From assembly GCA_963765955.1 (NCBI GenBank), contig CAVXYA010000006.1, positions 73,912-137,911 of the forward strand: DNA of 64,000 nt, read 5' to 3'. This document shows, piece after piece, positions 1-9,171 of this stretch. The translations under genes were made by a program, and so were the position numbers. Below the pieces are notes generated by a model that made no database searches, had not been told where the DNA came from, and saw only the letters and a program-made list of their open reading frames with translations. How positions within the stretch are numbered: the stretch's first letter is position 1; every line of letters starts with the position of its first letter. This DNA is from JAXDMK01 sp963765955. GTDB lineage: Bacteria > Actinomycetota > Acidimicrobiia > Acidimicrobiales > AC-14.

Positions 1-1427
1 GGCGGACGCGCTGGGTGCCGGCCTCGTCCTGGTCAACCCCCTGCACGCGGCCCTGCCCGGCTTCCCGCAGTCGTCCAGCCCCTACTTCCCGAGCAGCCGG
101 CGGTTCCGCAACCCTCTCTACCTGCGGGTGGAGGACGTGCCGGGGGCGTCGAATCTGGCGGGCGGGCGCCTCGAGGAGCTCGCCGCGGCCGGCCAGGCCC
201 TCAACCGGGAGCGGCGCATCGACCGGGACGCGGTGTGGCATCTCAAGCTCGAGGCCCTCGAGCAGCTGTGGGCCGTGTTCCCCGGCGACCCCGCCTTCGA
301 CAGGTGGCGGGAGGGGGAGTCCGACTCGCTGGAGGCCTACGCCACCTTCTGCGCCCTGGTCGAGGAGCACGGCCAGGACTGGCGAGGGTGGCCCGATGGC
401 CTCCGTCACCCCGATGCGCCCGAGGTGACGGCCTACGGGCGGGAGCACCAGCACCGGGTGCGGTTCCACCAGTGGCTGCAGTGGCTGCTCGACCTCCAGC
501 TGGCGGCGGCGTCGACCGCCGGCGTCGACGTCATGCACGACCTGGCCGTGGGGGTCGACCCAGGCGGCGCCGACGCCTGGCTGTGGCAGGACGTCTTCGC
601 CCTCGACATGGCCGTCGGCGCCCCGCCCGACGAGTTCAACACCCGGGGCCAGGACTGGGGGCTGCCGCCGTTCGACCCCTGGCGGCTGCAGGCGGCCGGC
701 TACGGGCCGTTCGTGGAGACCATCCGGGCCGCCCTCCGCCACGCGGGCGGGCTGCGGCTCGACCACGTCATGGGACTGTTCCGGCTGTTCTGGATCCCCC
801 GGGGGGAGTCCGCCCGGCATGGGGCCTACGTGCGCTACCCGGCCCGGGAGCTGCTCGACATCGTCGCCCTCGAGTGCCACCGGGCCGGCGCCTACGTCGT
901 GGGCGAGGACCTCGGCACCGTCGAAGCCGGTCGTGCGGGAGGAGATGGCGGCCCGCGACATCCTCTCCTACCGGCTGCTGCTGTTCGAGGACCGGCCGCC
1001 GGCCGAGTACCCCCAGCGGGCCATGGCCGCCGTCACCACTCACGACCTGCCCACCGTGGCCGGGCTGTGGACGGGCTCCGACCTCGACGACCAGCGCCGC
1101 CTCGGGATGGAGCCCAACGAGAAGTCCACCGAGGCCATGTGCGTGCGCCTGCAGGACATCGCCGGCGTGGCACCTGGCGCGCCGCCCGACGAGGCCGTCG
1201 CCGGCATGTACACCGCGTTGGGCGCGGCGCCGTGCCTGATCCTGGCCGCCGCCCTCGAGGACACACTGTCCGTGGCCGAGCGTCCCAACATGCCCGGCAC
1301 CATCGACGAGTGGCCCAACTGGTCGATCGCCCTTCCCATGCCCCTGGAGGAGCTCATGGAGGATCCGAGGCCGCGGGTGATCGCCCGGGCGCTTTCCCGT
1401 GACGATCGGGGCGGGGGGCGGTCGTGA
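1..1427 (+). CDS. malQ: 4-alpha-glucanotransferase (amylomaltase), 5'-truncated and frameshifted
   Basis: Cytosolic GH77 enzyme that transfers alpha-1,4-glucan segments in maltodextrin and glycogen metabolism. The frame is already open at base 2 and encodes the typical VNPLHA and SRRFRNPLY stretches, so the start lies outside the window. Further GH77 landmarks are the LRLDHVMGLFR segment, GEDLGTV, and THDLPT near base 1040. The reading frame changes near base 926: GEDLGTVE is read in one frame and the natural continuation REEMAARDILSY in the next, as if one extra A were present in 'gtcgaagccg'. This is one of many single-base indels in the window and is probably a sequence error. The stop overlaps the GTG of the next gene (GTGA), suggesting translational coupling. 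Confidence 0.9.
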
Positions 1428-2206
1428 TCGAGGGACTGCGGCTGTGGCTGGCGGGGACGAACGCGTGGATCGTCGCCCCGTCCGACCGGGGCGGCGAGTG
1501 CGTGCTCGTCGACGCCCCGCCCGAGCCTCGGGTGATCCTCCATCGGCTGAGGGAAAAGGGCCTCAAGCTGGTGGCGTTGCTGACGACGCACGGGCATGTC
1601 GACCACATCGGCGGCATCGGCGAGGTGGTGGCCCACGCCCACGACGGGATGGTGACGCCGGCCCTGGGGGGTCGGCGGGGGGAGGCGGGGGCGTCGGAGG
1701 CGTCGGCGTCGGAGGCGGCGGCGGCCGGCTTGATCCCCGTGCACCTCCACCACGCCGACCACCACATGCTGTTCGATCCGGTCGGTAGCGGCGGCACCCT
1801 CGCCCAGATGCTCGACATGGAGTCGCTGCGCCTGCCCCCGCCCGAGATCGTGTTCGGCCTCGACGACGGCCAAAAGGTGTCGGGGGCGGGCATGACGTTC
1901 ACCGCCCTCCACACGCCCGGCCACACCCAAGGGTCGGTGTGCTTCCTGCTCGATATGGAGGGCGAGGCGCCCATGCTATTCAGCGGCGACCACCTCTTCG
2001 CCGGCTCCATCGGCCGCACCGACCTCCCCGGCGGGTCCTACGAGCAGCTCATGGTGTCGATGGCCGAGAAAATCCTCCCCCTCGCCGACGACGTGGTCGT
2101 CTATCCCGGCCATGGAGGGACGACCACCGTCGGAAAGGAGCGGCGAACGAACCCCTTCCTTTTGCGTGAATTCGGCGAGAGTGGGGACGTGGTCGGCAGC
2201 GACTGA
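1424..2206 (+). CDS. MBL-fold metallo-hydrolase, glyoxalase II-like
   Basis: A 260-residue metallo-beta-lactamase-fold hydrolase. The dinuclear metal motif THGHVDHIGG lies near residue 50, followed by HTPGHT, the SGDHLF aspartate and a C-terminal PGHGG histidine, an order typical of glyoxalase II-like thioesterases (hydroxyacylglutathione hydrolase family). Actinobacteria generally use mycothiol rather than glutathione, so the substrate is uncertain. A Gly/Ala/Ser/Glu-rich insert around residues 80-100 has repetitive codons (gcgtcggaggcgtcg) and looks like a low-complexity expansion. The GTG start overlaps the malQ stop by two bases. Confidence 0.85.
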   Translation: MIEGLRLWLAGTNAWIVAPSDRGGECVLVDAPPEPRVILHRLREKGLKLVALLTTHGHVDHIGGIGEVVAHAHDGMVTPALGGRRGEAGASEASASEAAAAGLIPVHLHHADHHMLFDPVGSGGTLAQMLDMESLRLPPPEIVFGLDDGQKVSGAGMTFTALHTPGHTQGSVCFLLDMEGEAPMLFSGDHLFAGSIGRTDLPGGSYEQLMVSMAEKILPLADDVVVYPGHGGTTTVGKERRTNPFLLREFGESGDVVGSD

Positions 2207-2520
2207 GAAGGGGGGGCGTCGAGGCGACGGGGTGACGGGGAGGCGGAGGGAGGCGGGGGCCGGGGCCTTGGAGGCGGCCGAGAGCGGCACGGGTGGGGCC
2301 GGCGGGGAGCGGCAGCGGCGTCGGGGGCGGCGGCGGCGTCGTCGGGAGCGGCAGCGGCGGCGGGAGGGCGGGGGCAGCGGGCGGGGGCGCGGCGGCGGCG
2401 TCGGGAGCGGCAGCGGCGTCGGGGCGCGGCGGCGGCGGGAGGGCGGGGGCGGCGGCGTCGGGGGCGCGGCGGCGGGGGCGGCGGAGGCGGCGGTGGCGGC
2501 GGCGGCGGTGGGGGCGGCGG

Positions 2521-2668
2521 CAGCGGCGGCGGTGGGGGCGGCGGCAGCGGCGGCGGTGGGGGCGGCGGGCAGCGGCGGCGGTGGGGGCGGCGGGCAGCGG
2601 CGGCGGTGGGGGCGGCGGGCAGCGGCGGCGGTGGGGGCGGCGGGCAGCGGCGGCGGTGGGGGCGGCGG
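2521..2668. repeat. GC-rich tandem repeat, six units of 24-25 bases
   Basis: Six consecutive units with the core cagcggcggcggtggggg followed by cggcgg or cggcggg: 2521-2544 (24), 2545-2569, 2570-2594, 2595-2619, 2620-2644 (25 each) and 2645-2668 (24). The one-base length variation breaks any reading frame, arguing against coding. The G-tracts could form quadruplex-like structures on the + strand (inference). Copy number may be collapsed or expanded by assembly. Confidence 0.85.
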
Positions 2669-2870
2669 TGGGGGCGGCGGCAGCGCGCGGCGAAGCGGCG
2701 GCGGTGGGGGCGGCGTCGAGCGGCAGCGGCGTCGGGAGCGGCGCGGCGGGGCGGTGGGGGCGGCGGCAGTGGTGGGGGCAGCCGCCGCGGCGCGGCGGGG
2801 CGGAGACGGCAGCGGAGCGACATTGGGGCCGAGACTGTTCGTGGCATCGAGTGCCGCTCCGGTGAAGGCG

Positions 2871-2895
2871 GCCGAACTGGTCCAGCCAGTTCGGC
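2871..2895. repeat. 10-bp perfect inverted repeat, possible short relative of the palindromic element family
   Basis: Arms gccgaactgg and ccagttcggc flank a five-base loop. The CGAACTGG/CCAGTTCG ends match the outer ends of the longer palindromes at about 10404, 22538 and 33328, so this may be a shortened relative. It lies about 160 bases upstream of the DUF222 gene, outside its core promoter. Confidence 0.55.
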
Positions 2896-3022
2896 GTCCC
2901 ATCCGACCCCTGGGCAAAGAGGCAGCGATTTGCTTCTTGGCGGCCATCGATTTCGCATAGGGACGAGCACCCGAGGGCGAGCAGGAAGGCACTGGAAATC
3001 CCCTATATTTACCTTAAGATGC

Positions 3023-3051
3023 TTGCGTCATTGATCGAACACGTGTACGCT
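3023..3051 (+). promoter_or_regulatory. Promoter with overlapping LexA-like SOS box, leaderless start
   Basis: TTGCGT (3023-3028), a 17-base spacer and TACGCT (3046-3051) form a plausible -35/-10 pair. The GTG at 3058 lies where transcription should start, implying a leaderless mRNA. TCGAACACGTGTACGC (3035-3050) matches 10 of 12 informative positions of the mycobacterial LexA box TCGAAC-N4-GTTCGA and overlaps the -10 element, a position suited to repression. 13E12/DUF222 genes are known LexA targets in Mycobacterium tuberculosis; regulation here is inferred. Confidence 0.55.
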
Positions 3052-3057
3052 TAGGAC

Positions 3058-4213
3058 GTGCTGGAGGATCTGGCGACGGCGATCGAGAGGCTGGACATCC
3101 CGGTCGATCGGGATGCGTTGGTTCGGGTGTTGGCCTTGCGTGACCAGCTCGATGCCCGCATCGCCGAGGTGGCCGGGGCCTTCGATGCGCACGAGCTGTG
3201 GGACATCGACGGGGCCACGTCGATGACGGCGTGGTTGCGGTCGATGGCGTCGATGACCGACCGCTCGGCCAAGCGGCTGAGCGTGCTGGCTCAGAGAATG
3301 CGTCAATTGCCGGTCTGCGCCGCCGCCTATGGCGACGGGTCGCTGTCCGGTGGGCAGGTGGAGGCGATCCTGGCCCAGGTCGACGATTCGACGGTGGCGC
3401 TGTTCGCCGAGCAGGAGGCCGACGTGGTGCCCTACCTGGTGCCGCTGACCGTGGCCGGTACATCTCGGGCCATGGCCAGCTGGAAGGCCCGGGCCACCGA
3501 GCCGCCGGAGCCGGCCGAGCCCGAGCGCTCGCTTTACCTGTCCCAGACCCTGGACGACCGCTACGTCCTCGACGGGTCCTTCGACGCCGAGGGCGGGGCG
3601 GTGGTGGCCACCGCCCTGCGCCTGGCCACCACCGACGATGCCGACGACACCCGCACGCCGGCGACCAAAAGGGCCGATGCCCTGGTCGATGTGTGCCGGT
3701 TCTTCCTCGACCACCAGCACTCGAGGGCCGGGGGCAGGCATCGCCCGCACCTGAACGTGGTCGTCGACATCGACGCCCTGGCCGAAGGGGCCGGCGGCCG
3801 GGTCATCGGGGGTCCCGCCCTCGACGGGGACAGCGTGTCAAGACTCCTGTGCGACTGCTCCCTGCACCGGGTGCTGATGGCGGGACGCTCGGCCATCCTC
3901 GACTACGGCACGTCGACCAGAACCATCCCCGCTCCCCTGTGGAGCGCCCTGGTCATCCGCGACGAGCGCTGTCGCTTCCCGGGCTGTGACCGGCCCTTCG
4001 ACCTGGTGTGAGGGCCACCACGTGCGCTGGGTCACCCACGGCGGAGCCACCGACCTCGACAACCTGGTGCTGGTCTGCACCCGCCACCACCACCGGCTCC
4101 ACCAACCCGGATGGCAGGCCAAGCTCCTGCCCGATGCCACCTTCGAGGTCACCCAACCCGACGGCATCGTGCGCTGCACGTCACCACCGAGGGCCGATCC
4201 GGCTTGGGGGTGA
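3058..4213 (+). CDS. DUF222/13E12 family HNH endonuclease, frameshifted
   Basis: A DUF222 domain occupies roughly the first 290 residues and is followed by an HNH nuclease module starting with CRFPGCDRPF. The frame stops at 4011, but the missing half of the HNH domain (CEGHHVRWVTHGGATDLDN and CTRHHHRLH) continues at once in the next frame to 4213. One extra C in 'gacctggtgt' explains the break. With that base removed the protein would be about 384 residues, normal for the family. DUF222-HNH proteins are abundant in actinobacteria, with a suspected nuclease role but no settled function. A second member lies at 56360-57596. Confidence 0.85.
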
Positions 4214-4450
4214 TGGGGGACGACCTGCGGATCGGCGCGGGGTCGGCACACGGACAGCCGCGCCGCGCCAACGCAACCCTGACCACCGGCGGCGCTTGTC
4301 TGCCACGAAACGACAGCGCCGTCAGCACCGGGCCCGACAAGCCCCGCGGCCGCCCGGAACCGCCGGCCCTGCCGGTTCCGGCTCGGAGGGGTCGCCCCGG
4401 ATGGGCGAGGACGCAGGATCCGCTGGGCTCGGCGCCTCCCCCACGGCCGA

Positions 4451-5494
4451 TCACAGCACCCAGTGGTGGTCCCGGTACCAGTCGATGGTCTCGGCGATGC
4501 TGGTCGACAGGTCGGTGCGGGTGAACTCGAATCCGGTGCCCAGGAGGGCGTCGACCGAGAGGCGGTTGTTGCGGTTGGCCTTGCGCAAGAACCGGAAGCG
4601 TTCCTTGCTGAGAAGAATGGAAGGCTTCATGCCCGCCTCCACCATCCGGCCGTGGGCCTCCGACCGGGCTTCGTGCGACAGGCCGGCGTCGGGGTCGTCG
4701 ACCAGCTCGATCGGCAGTCCGAAGGCGTCGGCGACCATGCCCGCCACGTCGTGGCTGGAGGGATAGTGGGGCAACACCACGTTGAATGCCCGGCCGACGG
4801 CGTCGTCGGCGGTGGCCAGATGGATCGACGCCGCGACGACGTCGTCCACGTGGACGAGGCGCTGCTCGATGGGCTGGTCGTGCACCACGATCCGGTCGAG
4901 GCCGACGTAGCGCTCGATGGCCACGTCGAGGATGGCGCTGGCCAGCAGCTTGATGTTGCCCGGGCCGAACACGGTGACCGGCCGCAGCACCACCGTCGAC
5001 CAGCCGGCGGCGGCGTACTCCTCGACCACCCGCTCCGCCCCCTCCTTGGCCTTCCCGTAGCCCCGGCTCGGGTGGCGCTCCACGTCCTCGGGCACGGGCG
5101 ACGGCAGCTCCACCTCCTCGCCGTACACCGACGTCGAGCTCATGTGGACGAACCGCTCGATGGGCCACCCCTTTGTCGCCTGCAGGATGCGGCGGGTGCC
5201 GACCACGTTGGTCTTCTCCATCTCGTCCTGGTCCGACAGCGAGCTCGACGCCCCCGCCAGGTGAAAGACATGGGTCACGCTCTCCATGAGCCCGGAGAAA
5301 ACCCACGGATCGTCCTTGACGAGGTTGACCGAGGTGTAGTCGACGCCGTCCGGAAGGGGTGGCGGCTCCCGGCGCCGACCCGTGGCCAGCACGTCCCACC
5401 CGGCGTTGACCAGCCCGGGGATCAGATGGGAGGCGATGTAGCCGGTCGCGCCAGTCACCAGTGCCCGTCGCTGCGTTCCTCCTGTGGCGGCCAT
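4451..5494 (-). CDS. NAD-dependent epimerase/dehydratase (extended SDR)
   Basis: A 347-residue extended short-chain dehydrogenase/reductase. The N-terminal nucleotide-binding motif VTGATGYIASHL is at about residue 13, and the active-site pair appears as SSTSVYGEE with a downstream Y-x-x-x-K in RGYGKAKEGAE. Such enzymes act on nucleotide sugars, sterols or flavonoid-like substrates; the sequence does not tell which. The ATG is 18 bases from the divergent ArsC-like gene. The C-terminal end (SIAETIDWYRDH) is complete. Confidence 0.85.
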   Translation of the reverse strand: MAATGGTQRRALVTGATGYIASHLIPGLVNAGWDVLATGRRREPPPLPDGVDYTSVNLVKDDPWVFSGLMESVTHVFHLAGASSSLSDQDEMEKTNVVGTRRILQATKGWPIERFVHMSSTSVYGEEVELPSPVPEDVERHPSRGYGKAKEGAERVVEEYAAAGWSTVVLRPVTVFGPGNIKLLASAILDVAIERYVGLDRIVVHDQPIEQRLVHVDDVVAASIHLATADDAVGRAFNVVLPHYPSSHDVAGMVADAFGLPIELVDDPDAGLSHEARSEAHGRMVEAGMKPSILLSKERFRFLRKANRNNRLSVDALLGTGFEFTRTDLSTSIAETIDWYRDHHWVL

Positions 5495-5512
5495 GGCCGT
5501 AGGATCGCACCC

Positions 5513-5899
5513 ATGGACGTGTCGGTGTGGTTCAACCCGGCCTGCAGCAACTGTCGGACCACCCAGGGCATCCTCGCCGAGCGGGGGGTCGAGGCCGAAT
5601 TGTTCGAGTATTTGCAGCAACGCCCTTCCCGTGCCGAGATCGAACGGGTGATGGGCCTGCTGGGCACCGACGACCCTCGGGACATCATCCGGGCCAAGGA
5701 GCCGGTCTACCGCGAGCTGGGCCTGGCCGACGCCACCCGCGACCAGGTCCTCGACGCCATGGCCGAGCACTCCGTGCTGATCGAGCGTCCAATAGTGATT
5801 CGGGGAGACCGGGCCGTGGTAGCCCGTCCTCCGGACCGGGTCCTCGAGCTCCTCGACGAGCCGGACCCGAGCGACCCGAAAGGTGACGCCGACGAGTAG
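5513..5899 (+). CDS. ArsC/Spx-family (thioredoxin-fold) reductase-like protein
   Basis: A 128-residue protein beginning VSVWFNPACSNCRTTQGIL. The C-S-N-C arrangement and the later E-R-P-I-V conserved segment are those of the ArsC arsenate reductase-like family (glutaredoxin-type). Whether it reduces arsenate is unknown: no ars operon genes are near, and many family members of this type are uncharacterised. It is divergent from the epimerase and is followed 30 bases later by a protein kinase. Confidence 0.8.
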   Translation: MDVSVWFNPACSNCRTTQGILAERGVEAELFEYLQQRPSRAEIERVMGLLGTDDPRDIIRAKEPVYRELGLADATRDQVLDAMAEHSVLIERPIVIRGDRAVVARPPDRVLELLDEPDPSDPKGDADE

Positions 5900-5929
5900 C
5901 GACCTCCGGGGACGGGTAGGCCACGCTCG

Positions 5930-7651
5930 GTGAGAAACACCACGCCGACGCTCATCGCCGGCCGCTACGAGGTCGGTGAGCTGTTGGGCCGGGGAGGGAT
6001 GGCGGAGGTGTACGCCGGCATCGACCGCCGGCTCTCGCGGCCCGTTGCCATCAAGCTCCTCCAGGAGTCGATGGCCGCCCGGGAGGACGTGCGGGTCCGC
6101 TTCGAGGCCGAAGCCCGGGCTGCGGCCGCCATCAGTCAGCCCCATGCGGTGGCCGTCTACGACTCCGGCGAGCACGAGGGCGTTCCCTTCATCGTCATGG
6201 AGCGCCTGCCGGGCGACACCCTCGCCGACCGCATCGCCGTCGGGCCGGTGCTGAGCGCGGCCGAGGCCCGGGCCTACGGTCGCCAGGTGCTGGGGGCCCT
6301 CGAGGCAGCCCACGGGGTGGGGATGGTGCACCGGGACGTCAAGCCGGGGAACATCCTGCTCACCCGGGAGGGCCAGGCCAAGATCGCCGACTTCGGCATC
6401 GCCAAGAGCCTCGACGTGAGCGCCGACCTCACCGGCACCGGCCAGCTGATCGGCACGCCCGCCTACCTCGCCCCGGAGCAGCTGGGCGGCGATCCGGCGT
6501 CGGCGGTCACCGACATCTACGCCCTCGGCGTCGTCCTCTACGAGGCCCTCACCGGACGCAAGCCCTTCGGGGGGGACAGCGCCATGACCACCGCCCGGGC
6601 CGTGGTCCAGGGCGACCACGAGCCGTTGGCCTCGGTGCGCCCGGACCTCGACCACGATCTGGTACGGGCTGTCGAGCGGGCGCTGGAGCCGGACCCCGCG
6701 GCCCGCTTCCAGTCCGCCACCGCCATGAGCGTCGCCCTCGCCCCGCCGGCCGTGGCCACGGTCGTGCCCACCGGCATCGGTGGGATGGCCGGCGGGCCCG
6801 ACGGCACCCAGGTGCTCGACGCGGCCGAGATCGCCGCCCAGACGATGCCCGCAACCGCCGCCTCCGGCGTGGCCGCCGACACGACCCACGTGGACGCGCC
6901 CTCTGCCGCCTCCGGTCTGGGCGCCTCCGGTCTGGGCGCCTCCGATGTGGGCCCCTCCGATGTGGGCGCCTCCGATGTGGGCGCCTCCGGTGTGGGCGCA
7001 TCCGATGTGGGCGCCTCCCTCCGGCCGGCACCGGCGGCACCCCGGCCTCCGCCGTCCTCGCCCGAGCCACCGCTGGCCGCCCGGCGGCAGCCGTCCCGGA
7101 ACGTGCGCATCGGGCTCGTCGCCCTGGTCGGGCTGGTCGTGCTGTTCCTGCTCTTCCAGGTGCTCCGCCCCGACGGCGACACGGCGGTCACCGAGGCCGG
7201 CGCCCCGACGGCCTCGTCCACGGTCGCCCCGACCACGGTCGCCCCGACCACGGTGCCCCCGACCACGGCCGCCCCGTCGGCCGCCGCGTCATTGGCGGCC
7301 GAGCTGCGCACCGGGGCATCCCGCCTGGGCCCGGGCGACGGAGTGGCCGCCCCCGGCCTGGCCGTCCGCATGAAGGTCGTCGCCGACCAGGTCGAGCGGG
7401 GCGACCCCGCGGCGACCACCACCGCCACCGCCCTCATCATCGACGTCGCCATCTGGCGCCAGGCGGGCCAGCTCGGCGACGCGGCCACGGTCACCGCCAT
7501 CCAGGTCCTCCAGAAGGTGCAGGTGGCCGCCATCGGCGGGTCGGCCCCGGCCATCGCCGCCACCGGGCCGGCCGACGTCGTCCCCGACGGCGACCAGCCG
7601 AAGGGCAAGGACAAGGACGACAAGGGCAACGGCCGCGACAACGACGACTGA
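5930..7651 (+). CDS. Membrane-anchored Ser/Thr protein kinase (PknB-like)
   Basis: A 573-residue Hanks-type kinase. The glycine loop LLGRGGMAEVY starts near residue 18, and the catalytic residues are Lys42 (VAIKLL), HRDVKPGN with Asp136, and DFG Asp154; GTPAYLAPEQ is the activation-segment end. After the kinase domain come a seven-fold pentapeptide repeat (about residues 326-363), one membrane helix near 392-411 and an extracellular Thr/Pro-rich linker leading to a compact tail ending in a Lys/Asp-rich stretch. There are no PASTA domains. The kinase would face the cytoplasm and the tail the outside. The start is GTG. Its substrates are not indicated by neighbours. Confidence 0.92.
   Translation: MRNTTPTLIAGRYEVGELLGRGGMAEVYAGIDRRLSRPVAIKLLQESMAAREDVRVRFEAEARAAAAISQPHAVAVYDSGEHEGVPFIVMERLPGDTLADRIAVGPVLSAAEARAYGRQVLGALEAAHGVGMVHRDVKPGNILLTREGQAKIADFGIAKSLDVSADLTGTGQLIGTPAYLAPEQLGGDPASAVTDIYALGVVLYEALTGRKPFGGDSAMTTARAVVQGDHEPLASVRPDLDHDLVRAVERALEPDPAARFQSATAMSVALAPPAVATVVPTGIGGMAGGPDGTQVLDAAEIAAQTMPATAASGVAADTTHVDAPSAASGLGASGLGASDVGPSDVGASDVGASGVGASDVGASLRPAPAAPRPPPSSPEPPLAARRQPSRNVRIGLVALVGLVVLFLLFQVLRPDGDTAVTEAGAPTASSTVAPTTVAPTTVPPTTAAPSAAASLAAELRTGASRLGPGDGVAAPGLAVRMKVVADQVERGDPAATTTATALIIDVAIWRQAGQLGDAATVTAIQVLQKVQVAAIGGSAPAIAATGPADVVPDGDQPKGKDKDDKGNGRDNDD
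6905..7018 (+). repeat. 15-bp in-frame tandem repeat in the kinase linker
   Basis: Seven units of 15 bases plus a partial one, consensus ggcgcctccgatgtg, encode G-A-S-(D/G)-(V/L) pentapeptides. The unit length preserves frame, so copy-number change alters only the length of the juxtamembrane linker. Confidence 0.85.
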
Positions 7652-7684
7652 CAAGCCGCTACCGCCGGCGGCCCCGCCCTGCTT

Positions 7685-9109
7685 CTACTTCTCCTTGCGC
7701 ACCAGCCAGCGGAAGCGCTTGGCCCCCTCGAAGGCGGCTTCGCCGGCGAGCTGGCCGATCCCGGTCGACAGCGTCGGGTAGACGTGGATGAGGCTGGCCA
7801 CCTGCGACAGCTTGAGTCCCTCGTTGATGGCCAGGGCCAGCTCGTGGATCATCTCCCCGGCCGCCGGGGCCAGGATGTGGGCCCCCACCACCTTGCCCTT
7901 GGCCGTGACCACCACGATGGCGCCCTCGGTAGCGTTGTCGGCCCGGGCCCGGTCGGAGTGCGACAGGTCGAGTCGGTAGACCTCGACGTCGTCGCCGTGC
8001 TTCTTCTCGGCCTCGGCCACCGTCATGCCCGCATGGGCCAGCTCGGGGTCGGTGAACGTGCACCAGGGCACGAAGTCGGTGACCTTGCCCTTGCCCGGGT
8101 AGAAGGCGTCCCGAACCGCCCGCACCGCCTCGTAGCCGGCGGAGTGGGTGAAGAGGAACCGCCCGGCGACGTCGCCGGCGGCGTAGATCGAGGGCACCGC
8201 GGTGCGCATGCGCTCGTCGACCTCGATGCCGGTGCGCCCGACCTTGACCCCGACCTCCTCCAGCCCCAGCCCCTCCACATTGGGCCGGCGGCCGGTGGCC
8301 ACCAGTAGCTCCTCGCCCTCCCAGCGCGACGGCACGCCGTTCTCGCTGCCGTAGACGATCTTGCGCTGCCCGGACACCGTCACCCGCTCCGTCTCCACGT
8401 TGAAGTGCAGGTCGACGCCCTCCGACCGCAGCTTGGCGACCAGGATGTCGACCAGGTCGGGCTCGTCGCGAGGCAGGATCCGGGGGCCCTTCTGCAGGAC
8501 GGTGGTGGCGATCCCCAGGCGGACGAAGGCCTGCGACATCTCGGTGGCGATGGGCCCGGCCCCGATCATCACCATGCTCCGGGGCGCCTGCTCGAGGTCC
8601 CACAGGGTCTCGCTGGTGAGGAAGCCGGCCTCCTTGAGCCCCTCGATGGGCGGCACCACGGGCCGGCTGCCGGTGCAGATCAGCACGAACCGGGTCTCGA
8701 GCTCGCGGTCCGTACCGTCGGGCCCCTCGCCGAGGACTCGCACCGTGTTGGGCCCCACGATCCGGGCCCCGCCGCGGACGATCTCCACCCCCTCCGCCTC
8801 GAAGCGGCCAGGGTCGTCGTCGGTGGCGGCGATCTCCTGCTGGATGGCCCGGATCCGCTTCCACACCAGCGAGGTGTCGATGTCGGGGTCCACCGAGGGC
8901 AGGCCGTAGGTGTCGGCCACCTTCATGGTGTGGGCCGCCTTGGCCGACGCCAGCAGGGTCTTGCTGGGGACGCACCCCGTCCACAGGCAGTCGCCCCCGA
9001 CCCGGCCCCGCTCGACCACCGCCACCCGCAGACCGATGGTGGCCGCGAACTCGGCCCCGACCATGCCCCCTGACCCCATCCCGATGATGACCAGGTCGTA
9101 CCGCGCCAT
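7685..9109 (-). CDS. FAD-dependent pyridine nucleotide-disulfide oxidoreductase (mercuric reductase/dihydrolipoamide dehydrogenase-like)
   Basis: A 474-residue class I flavin disulfide reductase. The FAD-binding GMGSGG lies at the N-terminus, the redox-active pair is Cys41 and Cys46 in GGDCLWTGCVPSK, a second dinucleotide fold starts at MVMIGAGPIA, and AAGDVAG is the second FAD contact. The C-terminal dimerisation domain carries H-x-Y-P-T instead of the usual H-P-T, a form seen in mercuric-reductase-like and quinone-reductase-like members rather than true E3 subunits. No lipoyl domain, merR or 2-oxoacid dehydrogenase gene is nearby, so the physiological acceptor is unknown. It is divergent from the M50 gene. 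Confidence 0.85.
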   Translation of the reverse strand: MARYDLVIIGMGSGGMVGAEFAATIGLRVAVVERGRVGGDCLWTGCVPSKTLLASAKAAHTMKVADTYGLPSVDPDIDTSLVWKRIRAIQQEIAATDDDPGRFEAEGVEIVRGGARIVGPNTVRVLGEGPDGTDRELETRFVLICTGSRPVVPPIEGLKEAGFLTSETLWDLEQAPRSMVMIGAGPIATEMSQAFVRLGIATTVLQKGPRILPRDEPDLVDILVAKLRSEGVDLHFNVETERVTVSGQRKIVYGSENGVPSRWEGEELLVATGRRPNVEGLGLEEVGVKVGRTGIEVDERMRTAVPSIYAAGDVAGRFLFTHSAGYEAVRAVRDAFYPGKGKVTDFVPWCTFTDPELAHAGMTVAEAEKKHGDDVEVYRLDLSHSDRARADNATEGAIVVVTAKGKVVGAHILAPAAGEMIHELALAINEGLKLSQVASLIHVYPTLSTGIGQLAGEAAFEGAKRFRWLVRKEK

Positions 9110-9171
9110 CGACGTGCCCCCTCGTGCTCCCCTGCGGCCCGACTGTATCCGGGCCCTCCTACGATCGGGGT

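Larger units (their letters stand above)
2207..3057. other. 850-base gene-free, GC-extreme low-complexity region
   Basis: No convincing gene is visible. From about 2215 to 2800 the + strand is almost only G and C, built from short cores such as gcggcggtgggggcggcgg and gtcgggagcggcagcgg. All frames stay open because stop codons need A/T. The encoded Gly/Arg/Ala or Pro/Arg strings resemble no protein family, and the 24/25-base periodicity shifts frame from unit to unit. The last 200 bases return to normal composition and carry a hairpin (2871-2895) and the promoter of the next gene. Confidence 0.75.

Noticed and set aside
2521..2668. CRISPR array
   Set aside because: Units are contiguous with no unique spacers; no cas genes in the window.
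1976..2992. Long minus-strand open frames encoding Pro/Arg-rich sequence
   Set aside because: Open only because the DNA lacks A/T; repeats change frame and the protein resembles nothing. It also runs antisense into the MBL gene.
5495..6889. Upstream extension of the epimerase frame on the minus strand
   Set aside because: Antisense to the ArsC-like and kinase genes, which have intact motifs; the epimerase starts at 5494.
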